A DNA stretch of 64,000 nucleotides from assembly GCF_003672135.1 (NCBI RefSeq), contig NC_039509.1:3658001-3722000 (forward strand), given 5' to 3'. This stretch comes from Ooceraea biroi (taxonomy: Eukaryota; Arthropoda; Insecta; Hymenoptera; Formicidae). The notes beneath the pieces are model-generated. The model was given only the letters and a program-made list of their open reading frames with translations, had not been told where the DNA came from and did no database searches. Positions 12,694 to 26,910 of the stretch are shown piece by piece (the stretch's first letter is position 1; each line of letters begins with the position of its first letter). Made by a program: the position numbers and the translations under genes.

Positions 12694-15600
12694 GGGAAGA
12701 AGGAGGACCGACGAAGAGGAAAGATGATGTGAGGTATCCTGTGCTCCGAAAATTGGCGGGCAACAGCGCACCATCGAGCCCGACAAAGTAAATCGTTTCC
12801 CTATATAAACGATAGTTCAGCGATGGGAAACTACTCCATGTGCTTCGGTATACGATGCGTCTTGTCTTTTTCCACTTCCGCCTCGGCTCGTCGTTTTTCT
12901 ACTTTGACCGTTCGAGCATCGAGTACATGCACGCGTTACGAAAGCGCCGCCGTTCTATATTTCAGACGGTGATTCACAGTTATGCGCACTTTTTCGCGAT
13001 ACTGCGCGATGCATCATGACGATGATCATGGCTTGCTTTCGTGCCGTTGAATTAATTCGGAGATCGCGAAAACGGCGGGGTTGTCATTGTCATCATTGGC
13101 AGGCAGCATCCTGTTGACATTGAGCGTGATTTGTGGATTCGCGCGTTAAACGCGCGGCTGAACGAGGCTGACGGAGATGGTCGGGAAAACGCGGTGATGA
13201 CGCCGTCGTGCGCGCGTGTGCGTTTTATCGCAGATAAATTTGTCATAATCGTATCGGCAAACTGCCACGCACCGCTGCGCTCGCCGGAAAACGGCTATAC
13301 ACAAATAAAACCGTGTTTTACGGTGAGAATGAGGTCTCCAACGCGGCAGACAGTTACGTTGCGAAACGCTCCCGCGAAAATATACGGCTCTTACTACGAA
13401 CGTAAAACGCAACACTGCCGAGGCTCGAACAAGCATGCCTCGAGTATCGATACGTTTGTTGCCATAGAACGTTGGGACCGTAAAAAAAGCGAATTTGTCA
13501 GGAACATATCGATAGGCAGGCCGCTTAAATTTAGAAAGCTATCAATACCACTATTCATTTGAAAGCGGACTTCACTCGTGAATATCGCTCGACGTTTCTT
13601 TCAATCGTGTAGCGATATTGTTACGGTACAGCTAATATTTGATCGAGGAGGAAGAAGAAGAGAGATTTTTCGCGCAACGACTTCACGTTTCACGATCGAG
13701 TCAATGTGCACAAACTTTTAATGCGTTATCGGAAAAATGAATTTCGGGTTTGAAATATTGACGGAATATCTGCGACATTTCTCCGTTCTTGCATAATAGC
13801 AGGCTCGGGCTGCGAATAATGCATAGGTGCAATTGCGAGGCAGATCGTGAATTATTCAACCGCCCGATGTTCGGTGGCACTTGACGCGCCATTATTGTTC
13901 CTTTTGTCGGCACACGAGATATATGGCGATTTGGCGACGTGCCGATAGCACGTGTACGGATCTTTATTTTGTTTTGATTGGACATTGATCATCGGCACTT
14001 GAGGCGACCGATGGTCGCGTCTCGGATATATGGCGATGCAAACGAGACGAAATCGCATCTCCATTGCGTTTTACGCCCGATTGTAAAGCTCCGGTTGCAA
14101 TTATTTTCGTGTAAATTATTTCTGTCGTTTCACTTTCGACATGCCGATTCCCAATCGATCATCGAGCTCGGGAATCCTACGGGTGATTTGGAAACCAAAT
14201 TCGGAGCGCAAATGCAGCGCTCGTTAATCAATTACGTAACACGTCCGTAATGGCAGACGGCGCGATCGCAATTCGGCGCAGTCGCAGATTTCCTGCAGAC
14301 TTTCCGCTTTCGCATAATCCACGCCGCGCGTGTTGGCACGAAAACTCGAAACGATCGCTTTCACGATTCGCTCAAGCGAATCGCCGTGGGTGTCTCTCGC
14401 GAGTGTATAGAAAAGACCGTGGCTGTACAAACATACAGTCGATAAAAGCGGCGCGTATTGTACATTAGCCGGTGTATTTCCGGTGGCGGGTAGTAAGAAG
14501 TACATTCCGCGACGAACGAGTAAAATCTCGCAATCACTATTGGATAGCTCTCCACGTCATTCAGATACCCAAGTCCGCAGTCAGTGATTTTTCTTTGCAA
14601 CTCTGAGAGCATTTCTGAGATCAATCAAAGCTTTCTCTGCGCACTTTATTATTTAATATTTGAAATTAAAAAGTTATTCGATATTGTTAATATTACCACT
14701 AAACAGATTTTTGATGGTAAGAAATCGAGAAAAAACGGAATGAAAACTTTTATTGAGAAAAATACAAAGCGTTTCGCGCGATGAGTTGGGAGACTGTTGC
14801 ATAACGATCACTACTCGGTGATATTTTTGTAGATCGCGTTAGAAATCGTAGTTCCAATTCTCCCTCGTGTCGTAAGACGCTGCGGATGCGAGATGATTTG
14901 CAATTATACATGGAAAAGCAAGCAACGCACACCAGGCACGCCGAGACGAGATGAGTCGCGTGCGCCAGACGTTTCCTTTCGGTAATTAGGTCAATCTGTA
15001 TCTAATGAGACGTTACTCGCGCGTTCCTGTACGATCGTTTGCGACGTTCCGCCTCGTTTAAGACGGCAAGATCGTTTCCCCGATTCTAAGGATTTTAATT
15101 AAACCCCGTGGATATTTGCGCGTTCTTACGCGCTTATGACAAATAATGTGCATACATGCCGTTTAGCGTGTTCCACACAATAGTAGTTTGCTTTTCCTAG
15201 CATTGCATAGGCAATGCGCACATGTTTATGGGTGTCAGTAATATATTTTCAGGGGCGGAAATTCACTTATTATACTTTTATTGTATTTATCTTTTGTATT
15301 TATTTCTTTTTAATAGAATTTATAATTAAATAAATTACTGTTACGCAACGTTGACAATTTGAGAGCTGCTTGTTCGCCGCAAACGATTAGAAGGACGCTG
15401 GTGATTATATCGAACGTTTAATTTCTGTTAATCCCGGGCGCATTCGTCATGAGGATGACTTCTTCACGGAGACTCGCATCGGATGGATCGATTTGCCGAT
15501 AACGAGCGGACCGCCAGAAATAAATCACGATTAAGCGTACAGGCACGCGCGCGTGCATGTTTCATTACTTGAGTCCTCGAAATACTGCGCTCCGTTTTAA

Positions 15601-17480
15601 CTCCGCGACGCGTAAAACGCGACGTTGACGAGAGCGCGTTGCGAAATCGGTCTCTTTCGTTTCTCGCGGCGACATAAATAGAATAACTTACATTGTGTAT
15701 CTCGTGGTCGCTCTCGTTCGAGATTAGCGACCATGTAACTCAACGCATCCTCATAAAAAATACATTTCTTGTTGCTTTCTGGCATCATCCCGAAGCGACT
15801 TCCTCACGAGGACGCTTTTATATTCGCCACGTGGCGTTCGAAAATAATTATATTTGCGGCGTAGGTGTGCCAAACGAACTGCGAACCACGTGTTGCAGCT
15901 GGTTCATATGTATCGCAATAAGATTGATATTTTTCTTTTTTTTTGCGAATGATAACGAGATCACTATCTTGGGCAAGAGCACGCACTATCGTTGTTTTCC
16001 TGCGACTCGACAAGATGGAGAAACGAGCGTTCTATAAACGCATGTGTGTGTAAGTCATCTGCTCTTCTGCCTCTCGGAATAATATTGATTTTCGTTCCAA
16101 GAGAGGCTGGATGCGACTTGACGAAGCACGCTCGGCTACTTCAGGCTGACATTTAATGTTACTAATTATTACTTGCACGCTGACGGTGCGCCTTGACGTG
16201 AAATTCATACTCGTCTTGGCACACAGCGCCAAGATTGTTTGGTCATCGTTTCGTAACAATGCGAAATCGGCTTGCCCGATCTCAGCCAGCGCTCTCGAGT
16301 CGCAGGTGATTGTTCCGCTCGCCGCGTACAGATTCATTCGTAATTAGCGATAATTAGCGACGGACAAGCTGGAACTTTATTTTTGTTTCGTTCTTACATG
16401 AGCACGATGTCACGATGAGAGAATACTCGACAGGCGAATTCTCGTGATTTCTCGTGCTTTTACTTTCGTATCGCGTTACGACCTGTACTTTGACATATTT
16501 CATTTTTTCTTCCCCTCCCTCAAGAGTCGGTATGTACAAAGCAGGTACGGAAACCTACGGAATAAATCGTTTGCACGCGAACGCACCCCCAGGTAGCGGC
16601 CATTTTTCCCGAATAAACCGAATGAACGCGCGAGGGGTTGAGATCACGGTCGCACCTTATCAAAAGTGTCCTACGGTTTCCGTGGTAACCGTGGAGGTAG
16701 GAGTTCGCGATATTTCCGACCTATCTTCCTCCGCCGCCTCCTCTTCAAGGTCGATTCTTTTTATCGGCAGACCGTGGCAGCGCGAGCGCTCGTAATAATT
16801 CTGGACGTCGCAATTATTCCCGCGAATTTTACGGCGGAGACTTTTTCACGGACGTAATGCGTCGCACGAGGAATATTGCAAGGAGGATCTGGCGACTGCG
16901 AGAGATAAAAACGTTGCACTCCACCAGCTGATGATAAAATTTTTTCAAGCTCGCGAGACCATTAAAGCGTCCGCGTTTCTCGCTAAGAAATACATAATAA
17001 TAAAAGATATATTTAACAATAAAAGATATAGTTCTTTGAAGCCAACCGTCTCCTTCACCTTTACGCTATTTATTATACATCGTTTCTACACGTGTCGAGA
17101 CGCGTTTGGAGACGAACGTTCGCAACGTGAAAGACGAATCATTAAATCATCTTTTTCCCGTTTCTGGAGAAGTAAAACAGAAGGGAAACGCAGCTCGCGA
17201 TGCTTGTTCTTCCGTTACGTCGGGTCTTGCTCGCGCTTCATTTCCGGTTGCGTGGACCGGTTGCAGCTTCCGTTTATTGCGGCTTTTCCAATTTCTCGCT
17301 CATGCAGCCTCCCACCGCTTTTCTTGTCCCGCTCCTCGCGGAATATCTCCACGTTCCTTTGGTTTATTTCAATACACTGCCGCGGGGAAATCGATGGAAC
17401 TCGTTACGAACTTGCTGCACCGTGGAAAAGCCGGAGACTAGGTGCTGACTTCGATAACAAAAAAAGAAAAGAGCAAGTGT

Positions 17481-17507
17481 GAGAGAGATAGAGAGAGAGA
17501 GAGAGAA
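17481..17507 (+). repeat. (GA)n microsatellite
   Basis: Thirteen GA-type units with one TA interruption. It continues into an AGAAAGAAAAAGG purine tract up to about 17530. Confidence 0.92.
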
Positions 17508-20500
17508 GAAAGAAAAAGGAAAACGGAAAGAGTCGGATAAACGATTTCTGCCGCACGCGAGATCCGAATCGTGAAATTGCCTGCAAGCTCGACGGAGTAA
17601 ACTTTTCTGGGAAAGAAAAATTCTCGTGTGCCGATGGAAAGCGACGTTCGCACGTACGATCGAAACCGTGTAATATTTCGATAATGTCCCTCGGTCTCGT
17701 CAGCGTCTGCCCCAGTCACGATGAGTGAGTTAACGAATTGCGTTTCTCCCTGTAAACCTCTCGAAGGATTTCGATGTAGAATCCTCCGTGAGAGATCAAT
17801 TTCACCGAGAGCGCGAGCTCTCGTGGGAAAACGTGCTGGAAAACGCGTATTAGGCTCGCGAAAAACGCGACGTCGGAACTGATCCTCCTTGGTCTGCTTC
17901 ACATCCGTTGCTGGTCAATTTCGGGGGGAAAAAGGGCCATCACGCCGAATGTGACACGCGAATGACACGCGCGTGAACATCATCGTGGCTACATCGGGGC
18001 CAAACCGACAGCTGTTTCTCGTACTCGTCTCCTGTCTACGTTCTGGATATTTCTGCGCCTCTCGATTTACCCTCGTCCGTTATGGCGTTCCCTGTATCGG
18101 CGATAAGGTCGGCCGGTTGTGATGCGTCTGTAATGGCGTTGTCAAGTCTCGCGTTTTGGGAGCTGTCCAAAGAATTGACATAGATTTATGTAAACATCGC
18201 TGCACCTGTGCGAGAAATCATGTGCGGATCGCGTGGAATCGAGTGCAATTTCGCACTTTGTTCACTCGTTACGCGTGAAAAAGAAATTTAATATTATCAT
18301 TTTCATATTACATGCAGAAAGACACACGAATATATTTATTTGTATAAATATTTTTTATGAAGATGTATTTTTTTTTCTTTTTATAGTTCTGTACAATTTC
18401 TCAGGAAGACGCTGATTATTCATGCTTAGACGCGTCAGTCATAATTACGCGGCTTATTCGAAAGAGATATGGAGCGTATTGGTCGTCCGATGTCTCACGT
18501 TCGTGATTTCGAGACGGCGAGCATTTGTTGGCAAGCCAACGGAGTCCTCGAACATTCTCGTGTCGCATGTTGAGTTCATTAGGCTACCTGGCCGGCGCTT
18601 TGTGCGATTTCATTTTCTGAGCTCGTCGTGCGTGCTCGCTTCGAGGACGTACGCTTTTATATCGGTGCAGACGCGCCGCATTTTCTCAACGGCGCCTCGT
18701 CGACATTTGGGATACATGGTTGCCTGAATCGCTGCCACTTGCGCCACGACAATGGAAATCGGTACAATCAACACTTAGAAAAAAGTCAGTTCTTAACATT
18801 CGCATTTTATTCGTATCGATGATTCGTTGGCGACAATCAGAATGAATATAATTGATCAAAAATTCACTTTTTCTATTTAATTTTATTGATTTTATATTAC
18901 GCGGATTTCGCGCGAAGACTCCATTATTTATGCAGTTTTCATCTTCGCGCGGCAAGAAATGAGAAGCGGTTTGAAATATCGCTCGTGCTAATGGACGAAT
19001 CCGAGGAGAATAAACATGTATCTTAAGAGTAATAACGCGCAGGGAGGTGTGCATGTAAAGAGGTAACGAGATATAAAACGGTCATTTAAATGTCATGAAG
19101 GCCCTAAAGGGACGAGACACAAACGTGGGGTTGCATTTTTGTTCCTTCCCCCCCCAATGCAACAGTGTTGCGTCGTTAGAAGGCGATCGTGCGTGCAAGA
19201 TGACGCGGCTTCTTTCTCTTAATGCTCCTCGTATTCTTTTACGGGTATCACTGCACCGCCTGACGACGATCACTTGGAGCGTCCACGAGATATCTTCACT
19301 TTAATGACTCCCTTAATCGACGGATACCGTGCGATCTTCCTTCACGACGTCGTGATATCTTTATATTTTCGCATCGGAGTCAAGTTGTGATCTCGAAGCG
19401 GAACGAATTTCGACGTCTATCTCTCTCCGTTGAGAGAACATTTTCTTGCAACTTTTCTAGATCTAATAATGTTGTAACATTCTCAGTCATTATCTTGTTC
19501 ATTGTTATCTTTTAAGTTATTGCGAAAATTTAAGCATTGCTCATTTATCTTGTTAACTTAGAGGAGGAATGAAGATAATTTTTTTATTCATATAAGTACG
19601 CTTGAGTAAGTACGTTAAACCTGGAAGTTTATCAAGTTGAATAATTCGTGCCGGATTGTAAGGATTCAACACAATAATTGGCGTGACGAGCAGCAGCTTC
19701 TTCGATAATCGTCGCTTTTAGTAAATTCGAACAGATAAGAGGATTGTTCGTTTCCCGGCGATCTCGATAATCATTCGGAATTTTCTATAGAGCATGATTG
19801 CTGCAGCAGATGTCTGAAAATCAAGGACCCAGCAATGGTTCCGGGCAACGATGCGGATTATCGAAGGAACAGGAGAAGCCCAATAAAATTGAAATATATT
19901 GGCCATGTCGATCGTTCGGCTGTTCGGCTTTAAGACTCTCCCTCTCCCGCCCCTACACAATAACCGCTGAAGAAAACTTTCCAAGCTATGGTCATTGCTT
20001 TGGAATGCTTCGTGGTCAATTGGATATCCGGTGCATCGTATCGATTCTTATGGCTTGAGTGGCCCTATGACGTTGTCCTTGTACAGATACGCGTTCATTT
20101 AAAAGTATGTAAATCGGAGTTTTGTTGGGGATTTGCGGAATTGAATGAGCTGCGCGGATGCACGAGGAGCACGAGAGTGATATAAGACTGTTGACCGACT
20201 TTAAAGTGGAAACATTGATCTTTATAATTATAAATAAAAGTTGCCTTGCACATTTTCTCCAAATGCGCTTGTATATCCCATCGTTCTCTCACGATCCTTG
20301 TTGCTTGCAAGGAAAATATGAAATTTATTGCCGTGTACACTGTCATCGATGCCGGTAGTCAGGGGGGAGTGTTAATAGTCGTGGACGGCGACCATTACCC
20401 GCAGGGATCTTTAATTTCGGCCAGTAAGTTCGCCGGGTCTCGAAGTGGTTGACAAATAAAGCTGCAGAAGTGCTCGTCGCCGAAGTTCGCCGCGCGAAAG

Positions 20501-23500
20501 CCAAGGCTGGATATCCATCCACCACCCATTCTACGGGTGTCGAGCACCCTTAGCATTAACAAGTGCGAATGAGACAGACGGAGACAGGCGGGAGCGAGAC
20601 GCCGGATGATCGAGAGAGAAAGAGGCAGCGAGATGGTGAGCGGAACGGGATGAAGGAGCAGGAAGGAGGGGGTCTAGGATTTTTGGCGACACTCCAGTCT
20701 CTATATAAATACCACTGGGAGTCACCACGTGCCCTCGCCCCTCCCCTCTTCGGCTCCGCGACGATATAAAGTTGATTATTTTTTCCCCCTGTCCACTCCA
20801 CGCTTTTTATCATTCCTCGCGAGCGCGCGGAGGCAAGAGGCGCGACTCGTCGTATGTCACAACTCGTAATGAGGTTTATGATGCTCTCGTTGCCTTCGTG
20901 TGTTGCCTCACACACGACTTTTATGCACGTCCACGTCGCATTTTTTGAATTCAGGTGACTCGATTCGTCGAGTTACACGCCGCCTGTGTATGCGTTACGA
21001 TCGCAGTTGTGTCATCGATGAAATAACAGCGTTGTTCGTTGCATTCCTTCGGCTATCGGGCGTCGATCGTTTCATGGATATACCGTTTTTATGAAACCAT
21101 AGCGCCTCGTTATTCTCTTCCACGAGAATTATATCGCTCACGTGATGCCACCTTTTTTCGTTTTATCTTACGCAACTGCTGCTATTGTTAGCCTGACTCG
21201 AAATTAATGATTTGCATCCACGTGACAGCTGAAGCTCATATTGGAGTCACGGGCTGTTAATTCTGAAGTAGCGCGATGCTGCGGAATAATGTATTTCTTA
21301 TAAAGCCCGTATGTATATATGTACTAGTTCTAAAAATGAAGGTAGCGAGGGTAATGGAAGCCATTTCGCAATTGTCAATTTGTGTTTGTACAACAGTGTC
21401 CGGCCGGCATTCCATTTCACGTCCCATAAATGTTAACGTGTAACCCGCGACTAATTTACAATCCGAAAATACGAAGCCAATTCTTGCGTCATGCTGCTAA
21501 CAATATCCCCGAAGTTGAGATGACACGAACGACGATTATCGCGCGTGTCTTTATTACTCCTCGTGATGATGAGAACGCGTATGTGTCTCCGTCCTGCAAC
21601 CTGCGTCCGACTTTTACGTGAAATCTCCCATGGACGGAGACCCCATGGACTCGGTCGAGAAATTTTCTAAATCCGAAGCCAGCCAGTTATCATTCAGTTA
21701 CGAATGGTATGTACGTTCAAGCATGGAAGAAGTCGCTCTCGTAACATCCTCGATATTCGCTTATCCTCGGAGGACCGCCCGGCTTCTTGCGAGAGCGGTT
21801 GAATGCTGGTGAGAGGGAGGAAACGGGAGGAGGACGTAGAGGTGTTCGCCAGCACCGGATAGAGTGTATAAAGACGTCGCGAAAGCAAGTACGCTCGGAT
21901 CCACCTGGGAAATTTAAGAGAACATTCTATCGCGTAGTTATCACGAGGATACGTGTCGCACGCGGGCGCGCTCGCGCTGCCAAGTTCTTTTCCTGACCTC
22001 GTTCAGGGGATGTCGCGAGGACCGGAAGCCCGGCCATCGTATCTCGAATTTATGGCGTTCAACGGCGCGCAGCCACTTACTACTTGCCGCTTGCTATCTG
22101 GCCGTGGATAAAAGCGAAAACGCTTTCTCATGACGGAAAGAAGAGGCAGTGTGCACCGCGGACGGAATCCCACACATCCCAGACACCGTCCTCGGAGTTT
22201 AATTGTTATATCGTCGCGGGGTTTGCACTCTTTCGTGTGATGCGGCGTCGTGTTATTAAAATCGTGGCTTCATTCTGAATACTAGAGATCCCAAGTTTCT
22301 GGTATTCCATGTATAAAGTTTTACCAGTATTTGCAATCTTTCGAGCGGCAAGACGTGGTGCCGCAGTTATTATTTTCATACTCACATTGAACGCGCACGT
22401 ACATGATAATTTATAATTAGTAAAATAATTTAATAGAACAATTTAATGAGATCGTAATATACGGGAAGGATATACTCGAGGACTTTCAACAAGCTATCTT
22501 GAATATTAAATTCTGTTAGATTATTAACTTTTAATTCATTACGCTTCTGTAAACTCGCGAGTACATTCTGGCACTTGAAAAATTCCCCTGCCACGAGATC
22601 GCTAATATTATATTTAATAAAGAAGAAAAATTTAGAGAAGGAAAAATTTCCAGCGGTACTCGTAATTGCAGACGCGATGTGCTGCATGCACGATGCGTGC
22701 GCACAAGATTGCACAAAGTTTAACGTAAAATTGTTTCTGGCACATTTTTGAACGTTTCTTTGGACGGACTTTTTTCCGCGTTGCCGATACAACGTAGCGC
22801 GGCGTTACTTATATATTATACTTCCTGACGCATCATGCAAGCTCTCGTGGAATTTCACCGTGCACCTGTGCATAAATATTGCTGCTACGGTGGTACCAGG
22901 GGTAAAGGCATACGTCGTCGAATTATATAGGTTGAACAGGTGCAGGGACCACTTCGTCGTCGTTTCGACGAATGACACGTCGCCGTGAACGTGTTACCCG
23001 CTCGAAAGCTTCGTGTCATAGCTTCGTCCACGTCGACGTTTACGATCGGCATGGTCGCATTCGTGCGTTTTCCGTGAAACGATACAGAAGCCCAGAGAAT
23101 TTACGTGCCGACCTCTCGCGAAATATCGACCGATGTTTTCCCGGAGAAACCACTTGCCGTCCTGCCTAGATCTTGGACGGCGATCCGCAGAAATTGGCTG
23201 AATGAGTGAACGAGCTGACGGGAGATTCCTTATTTTCAGGATGAAACGCGAGAAAGTTTTTAATGATGGAGTCATATTGAAATTCGTCGCGCAATTTTGC
23301 GATCAAGACCATTCAATATTTTATTACGTTTTTTATTTTGTCGCTTGATCTCTGGTCGCTGACCGAGACGGTATTGACGATACTAAAGAGAGATTGCAAG
23401 TGAGATATGACAGAGAGTAAATGTTGGCGCGACTTTTGAGCTCTAGCTTTTTAATTAGCTAAATGGAAACGGAATATTTAATATGAAAGAAAAATTCTTT

Positions 23501-24969
23501 TCACAAACGTCGGCTGTGTATAGATTAATTTGATTGCTGTGACTCGCTGATGGAAAATTGCGAATTCAAATATCTGGCAATTATTAGCGGAATTTTGTAA
23601 TAAAGCGTGCGGAACGCAGAAAATTTCGTTATTTAATTATACCTGCCCGTCGTGCTCCAGGAACGAATTTAAGAACTTTGCGTGGCAGTTTTACGCGGAA
23701 ATTACTCTATCAGACATTCCATAGTTTATTTTGCGTGACTGCCGCTTTGATGCAATTTCGCATTAATACGGCTTTACGTCTGTTTTTTCGTTCCTTCTCT
23801 TTTTCTTTTTATTTCGTTTTTAGAGACCCGGTCGTTTAATCAGTCTGCAAACCAATCATCATTATTAGGCGTACGTTATAATTTCGTATTTACACGACTC
23901 TGCGTGTTTGTGGATATCGGGGATTAATACGCTACTTTCAATTATAGTTTTTACACTCCGAACGCGGAATTACCGACGAGCCAGATTAAACGCAAATAAT
24001 CGCCGATGATAATTGGTAGACACGGTAAACGCTGCGTAATTAATCGCGTGCCAAAAACGCGTTATCGACTCGAGTTAAAAGTTAAATTGAATGTTGGCGG
24101 TGGTGATGTGCCATGCCTCTGTAACAGGAAAAACCGCTCTCGTTATCCGAGTGACTGTAATTTCTTAGCACTTCCGACCGCGCGCACGTGTTCCGTGGAT
24201 CGGCAGATTATAGCCGGCAGCGTTACACCGTTCACGCATTAGAAGGAAGGACCGACTCGAGGGGAGGCTGGAAGAAATGCCGCGTTTCAGCTAGACACAC
24301 GATGATCGTGCTCTCGTGCATAATTTGCCACGAAGTTTGCCGTGTTCGGAGTTGGAAATAAAGGGAGTACAATTTGTGAGAGGAACATTTTGCCTCATGT
24401 ATCGGAGTGTACAAATTATTTCCCGTTACGGTACACGGGATGTTTCAGCGTCACCGAGTATCTCCTTACACGTTCTAACGCGAACTCTTGTTTCAATAAA
24501 AAAAAGTTGGCAGAGAGGAAGAATTGTTCTTCGTTGTAAGCGTCGGAGGAAACACTGAAAGTGCAGGAGCGGAGAACAACATTTCAAAAGGACTTAAGAG
24601 GAAAAAGCACGAGCATGATCGATGACTCCCATGCATACGTTATTAGCATGACAATGAGTATCATTGCAGTGCGCGCGCGAGATGAAAGCTGGAAAGAGAG
24701 ACGAAGAGGAGGATGCTCCTCTCTTAAGTTCGCCTTCGTCCGCCGTGATTCATTGTTCCGTTGTTCCGTGGCTAGTAGCAGTAGTACGTCTCCGCGTAAG
24801 TAATGCCCGCTTTTCCGGGATCGTTTACCCCGCGGAATCCTCTCGTTCTGCGCGGACTGGAATCCGAGGCAGAGAATTAATTCTCGGTACGCGGAACTTG
24901 GCGGAGGCGAAGCACCGCCTAGGCTTTCCATCGTTAACGGACGGCCACTTTATTACAAAATTGCGTCAG

Positions 24970-25007
24970 GGAAGAGAAAGGGAAAGAGAAAGGGAGAAAG
25001 AAAGAAA
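24970..25007 (+). repeat. (GAAAGG)n-like purine repeat
   Basis: Alternating GAAAGG and GAGAAA units in an uninterrupted purine run. Confidence 0.88.
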
Positions 25008-26673
25008 TTAAGGGAGATTGGTAAAAACAACGATATACTAACACCATGTCCTCATCCGAGACTTACATCTTGATACAACTTGCACTTGCCTCACATTCGC
25101 CCTCACGTATTAACAAATAAGTCGGTGCAGGATAATTGCAATTTTTCTTTGAAAACCATACTCACTTCGTGGCGTATACTCGAGGGTGTAATCTAAATTT
25201 CTGACGATGTAAAGTACGAACTTCGAGCGCGCGAAGCTCGTCGGAAACGTTAAGATTAGTACTTACTTAAGGTGGAAAATGTTTCGCGGAACGAACTTTC
25301 ATAGCTCCGAGGGAGCCGAGCTATTGAAATGAGTAAATAGCGCAATCTTGTGTATCTATAAATTCTCCCTCGTCATATCGTTCCGAACATATAAAAACAC
25401 TTTGAAATTTCCATGTTGAAGTTAAAGATAATTAACGTCGTCGTGGAAGTGTTCCGATAATTTAAAACCGTGAATATCGGCGGCAGTCTTTCGAACACAA
25501 AACTTAAGAGATGTCGCCTTTGAGAAAACAAGCTTGCGGGATATTCTCTGAAAATAAATTTTATAGCGAAGCAGTACAAAGGCGCGAACTCTTATTTCTC
25601 GGGCTCACGGTAAGTTGCCCCTGAGAGCGGTATAGATTTGTAACGCGGTGTTATAAGGGTTCAAAACTTGGACAGAAATCACGCTAGAAGCTTCTCGCAC
25701 TCGTTACGCAACGATCAGCGTTGGCTGGGTGGATTGGCTGGCTAGTTCGTAACTTTTCTACTGAACGACTTCACCTCGCTCACTGGGGTGGTTTTTACGC
25801 ACGTCGAACGTAGATGTGTACAAGTACGTTATCCACCGCCTTATTTAATGGCAGCTAATAATACCGGCCGCGACATTTCGTGTCCACTATATGGTATATA
25901 TTGCGCGAGAGAAAGAAAAGAAAAACGAAGAAGAAGAGGACAAGAGAAATGTAGTGATTCTTCTGGAATTCTTGGCAAACGGAGGGCGCATTAAAAATAA
26001 AGCGAAGTCGTTGCCGAGAGCGACAGCTGAATCGACGGAATTCTCGATGCCTCCGCGCAACGACCTGAAAACTTTCGGCATCGCCGAAACCGAGAATAGC
26101 CGCGACAACAAATCGCGTCCCCGCCGAGAGATATTTCGGTGCGCGCTTTCCGATCCGCGCTCGTGAATACCGACGACTCGTAATTGGATAATAAATCATT
26201 CGACATTCGATCATCTCGTATTCGCGCCCGCGGCCGCGGCCGAAAGTGGATATCTCGTTCTTGCCGCCTCCCGACATGTCGATAATCGTTTCCCAAATCG
26301 ATCAATCACGTTCGGCCCTGAGAAGTCTCGTCTCGAAGAACGTGATAACTGGCAGTGCTCTTTTACGAGGCGTTAATCAACGTCCGAATCGTCGTGGTGT
26401 TTGACGTCACTTTGCCATCATATGTCCGTCTTTCTCTTTCACTCTTCTCCGCGCACACTCTTGTATTGCAGGCGGCGTCGACACTCTTGGTTACGGAATT
26501 ACCAAAGCGCAAATATTGAACCGCTTGCGAAGTACACGGCCGTTTGGTATTCAAGAGCGCGTCATTGATCGAAATGATCGTGAAATAATTTCGCGACCGC
26601 GTCGACGAACTCGGAGAAGCGAATATCGTCGATAGCAAACAATTTATCAGAAATTCAGATGTATATTTGATTT

Positions 26674-26693
26674 TATATATATATATATATATA
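26674..26693 (+). repeat. (TA)10 microsatellite
   Basis: Ten TA units flanked by TTT and ATTTC, in an AT-rich patch 26640-26760. Confidence 0.93.
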
Positions 26694-26879
26694 ATTTCTT
26701 TGATTTCTGGAATCTTATTCTTTCTCGGCGGTTATTATTATCTATGCGGATTATTCAGTCGTTGGCTTGAATTTTTCGCAGAAATGCTCCGAACGAACTC
26801 ACTTTACCTTTCTTTCTCATTCGTTTCTCTCGCGCGGTATTTTTTTCTTCGTCTTCCGTCTTCTTATCAACGGTCACCG

Positions 26880-26910
26880 AGCCTCGCTTCGCCGCTGGAG
26901 AAGCGAGGCT
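26880..26910. repeat. Perfect 11-bp stem-loop
   Basis: AGCCTCGCTTC at 26880-26890 pairs exactly with GAAGCGAGGCT at 26900-26910 around a 9-base loop. The 3' arm is followed by TTTCTTTCTT, so the shape resembles an intrinsic terminator, but that mechanism is not expected in a eukaryotic nucleus. The stem is too short for a typical microRNA precursor. Confidence 0.75.

Larger units (their letters stand above)
11400..12780. other. GC- and CpG-rich block, possible promoter or 5' exon region
   Basis: The block is rich in CG, TCG and CGT and poor in stop codons on both strands. A 349-codon frame is open on the minus strand (12570-11521), while overlapping frames of 131 and 177 codons are open on the plus strand. 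The minus-strand peptide is extremely Arg/Ser-rich, shows no domain and starts next to no clear initiation context, so composition rather than selection probably keeps it open. TCAGT, an insect initiator-like motif, occurs at 12091-12095 on the plus strand, but no good TATA or DPE accompanies it. A GTGAGA donor-like site lies at 12331. A promoter with a non-coding first exon is a reasonable guess, no more. Confidence 0.3.

Noticed and set aside
15685..15800. Minus-strand exon ending at a GTAAGT donor (EDALSYMVANLERERP)
   Set aside because: No acceptor of adequate quality is present upstream on the minus strand.
18386..18505. Strong T-rich acceptor ending TTTTTATAG, followed by about 39 open codons
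   Set aside because: No donor before the stop codon, and an open run of this length is common by chance; the peptide was not recognised.
20700..20770. TATATAAATA and GATATAAAG as TATA boxes
   Set aside because: No initiator motif about 30 bases downstream on either strand and no exon-like sequence follows.
22430..22792. 120-codon minus-strand frame with an alternating hydrophobic pattern
   Set aside because: The segment is AT-rich, so Leu, Tyr, Phe, Asn and Lys are expected; no domain or splice context.
23241..23349. TTATTTTCAG acceptor followed by an open frame of 36 codons starting with ATG
   Set aside because: No donor and no recognised peptide; AT-rich, aromatic-rich ending looks like chance.
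26471..26637. CTTGTATTGCAG acceptor followed by an open frame (GVDTLGYGITKAQ...)
   Set aside because: The frame runs to a stop without a donor, and the opposite strand is also open for 91 codons.
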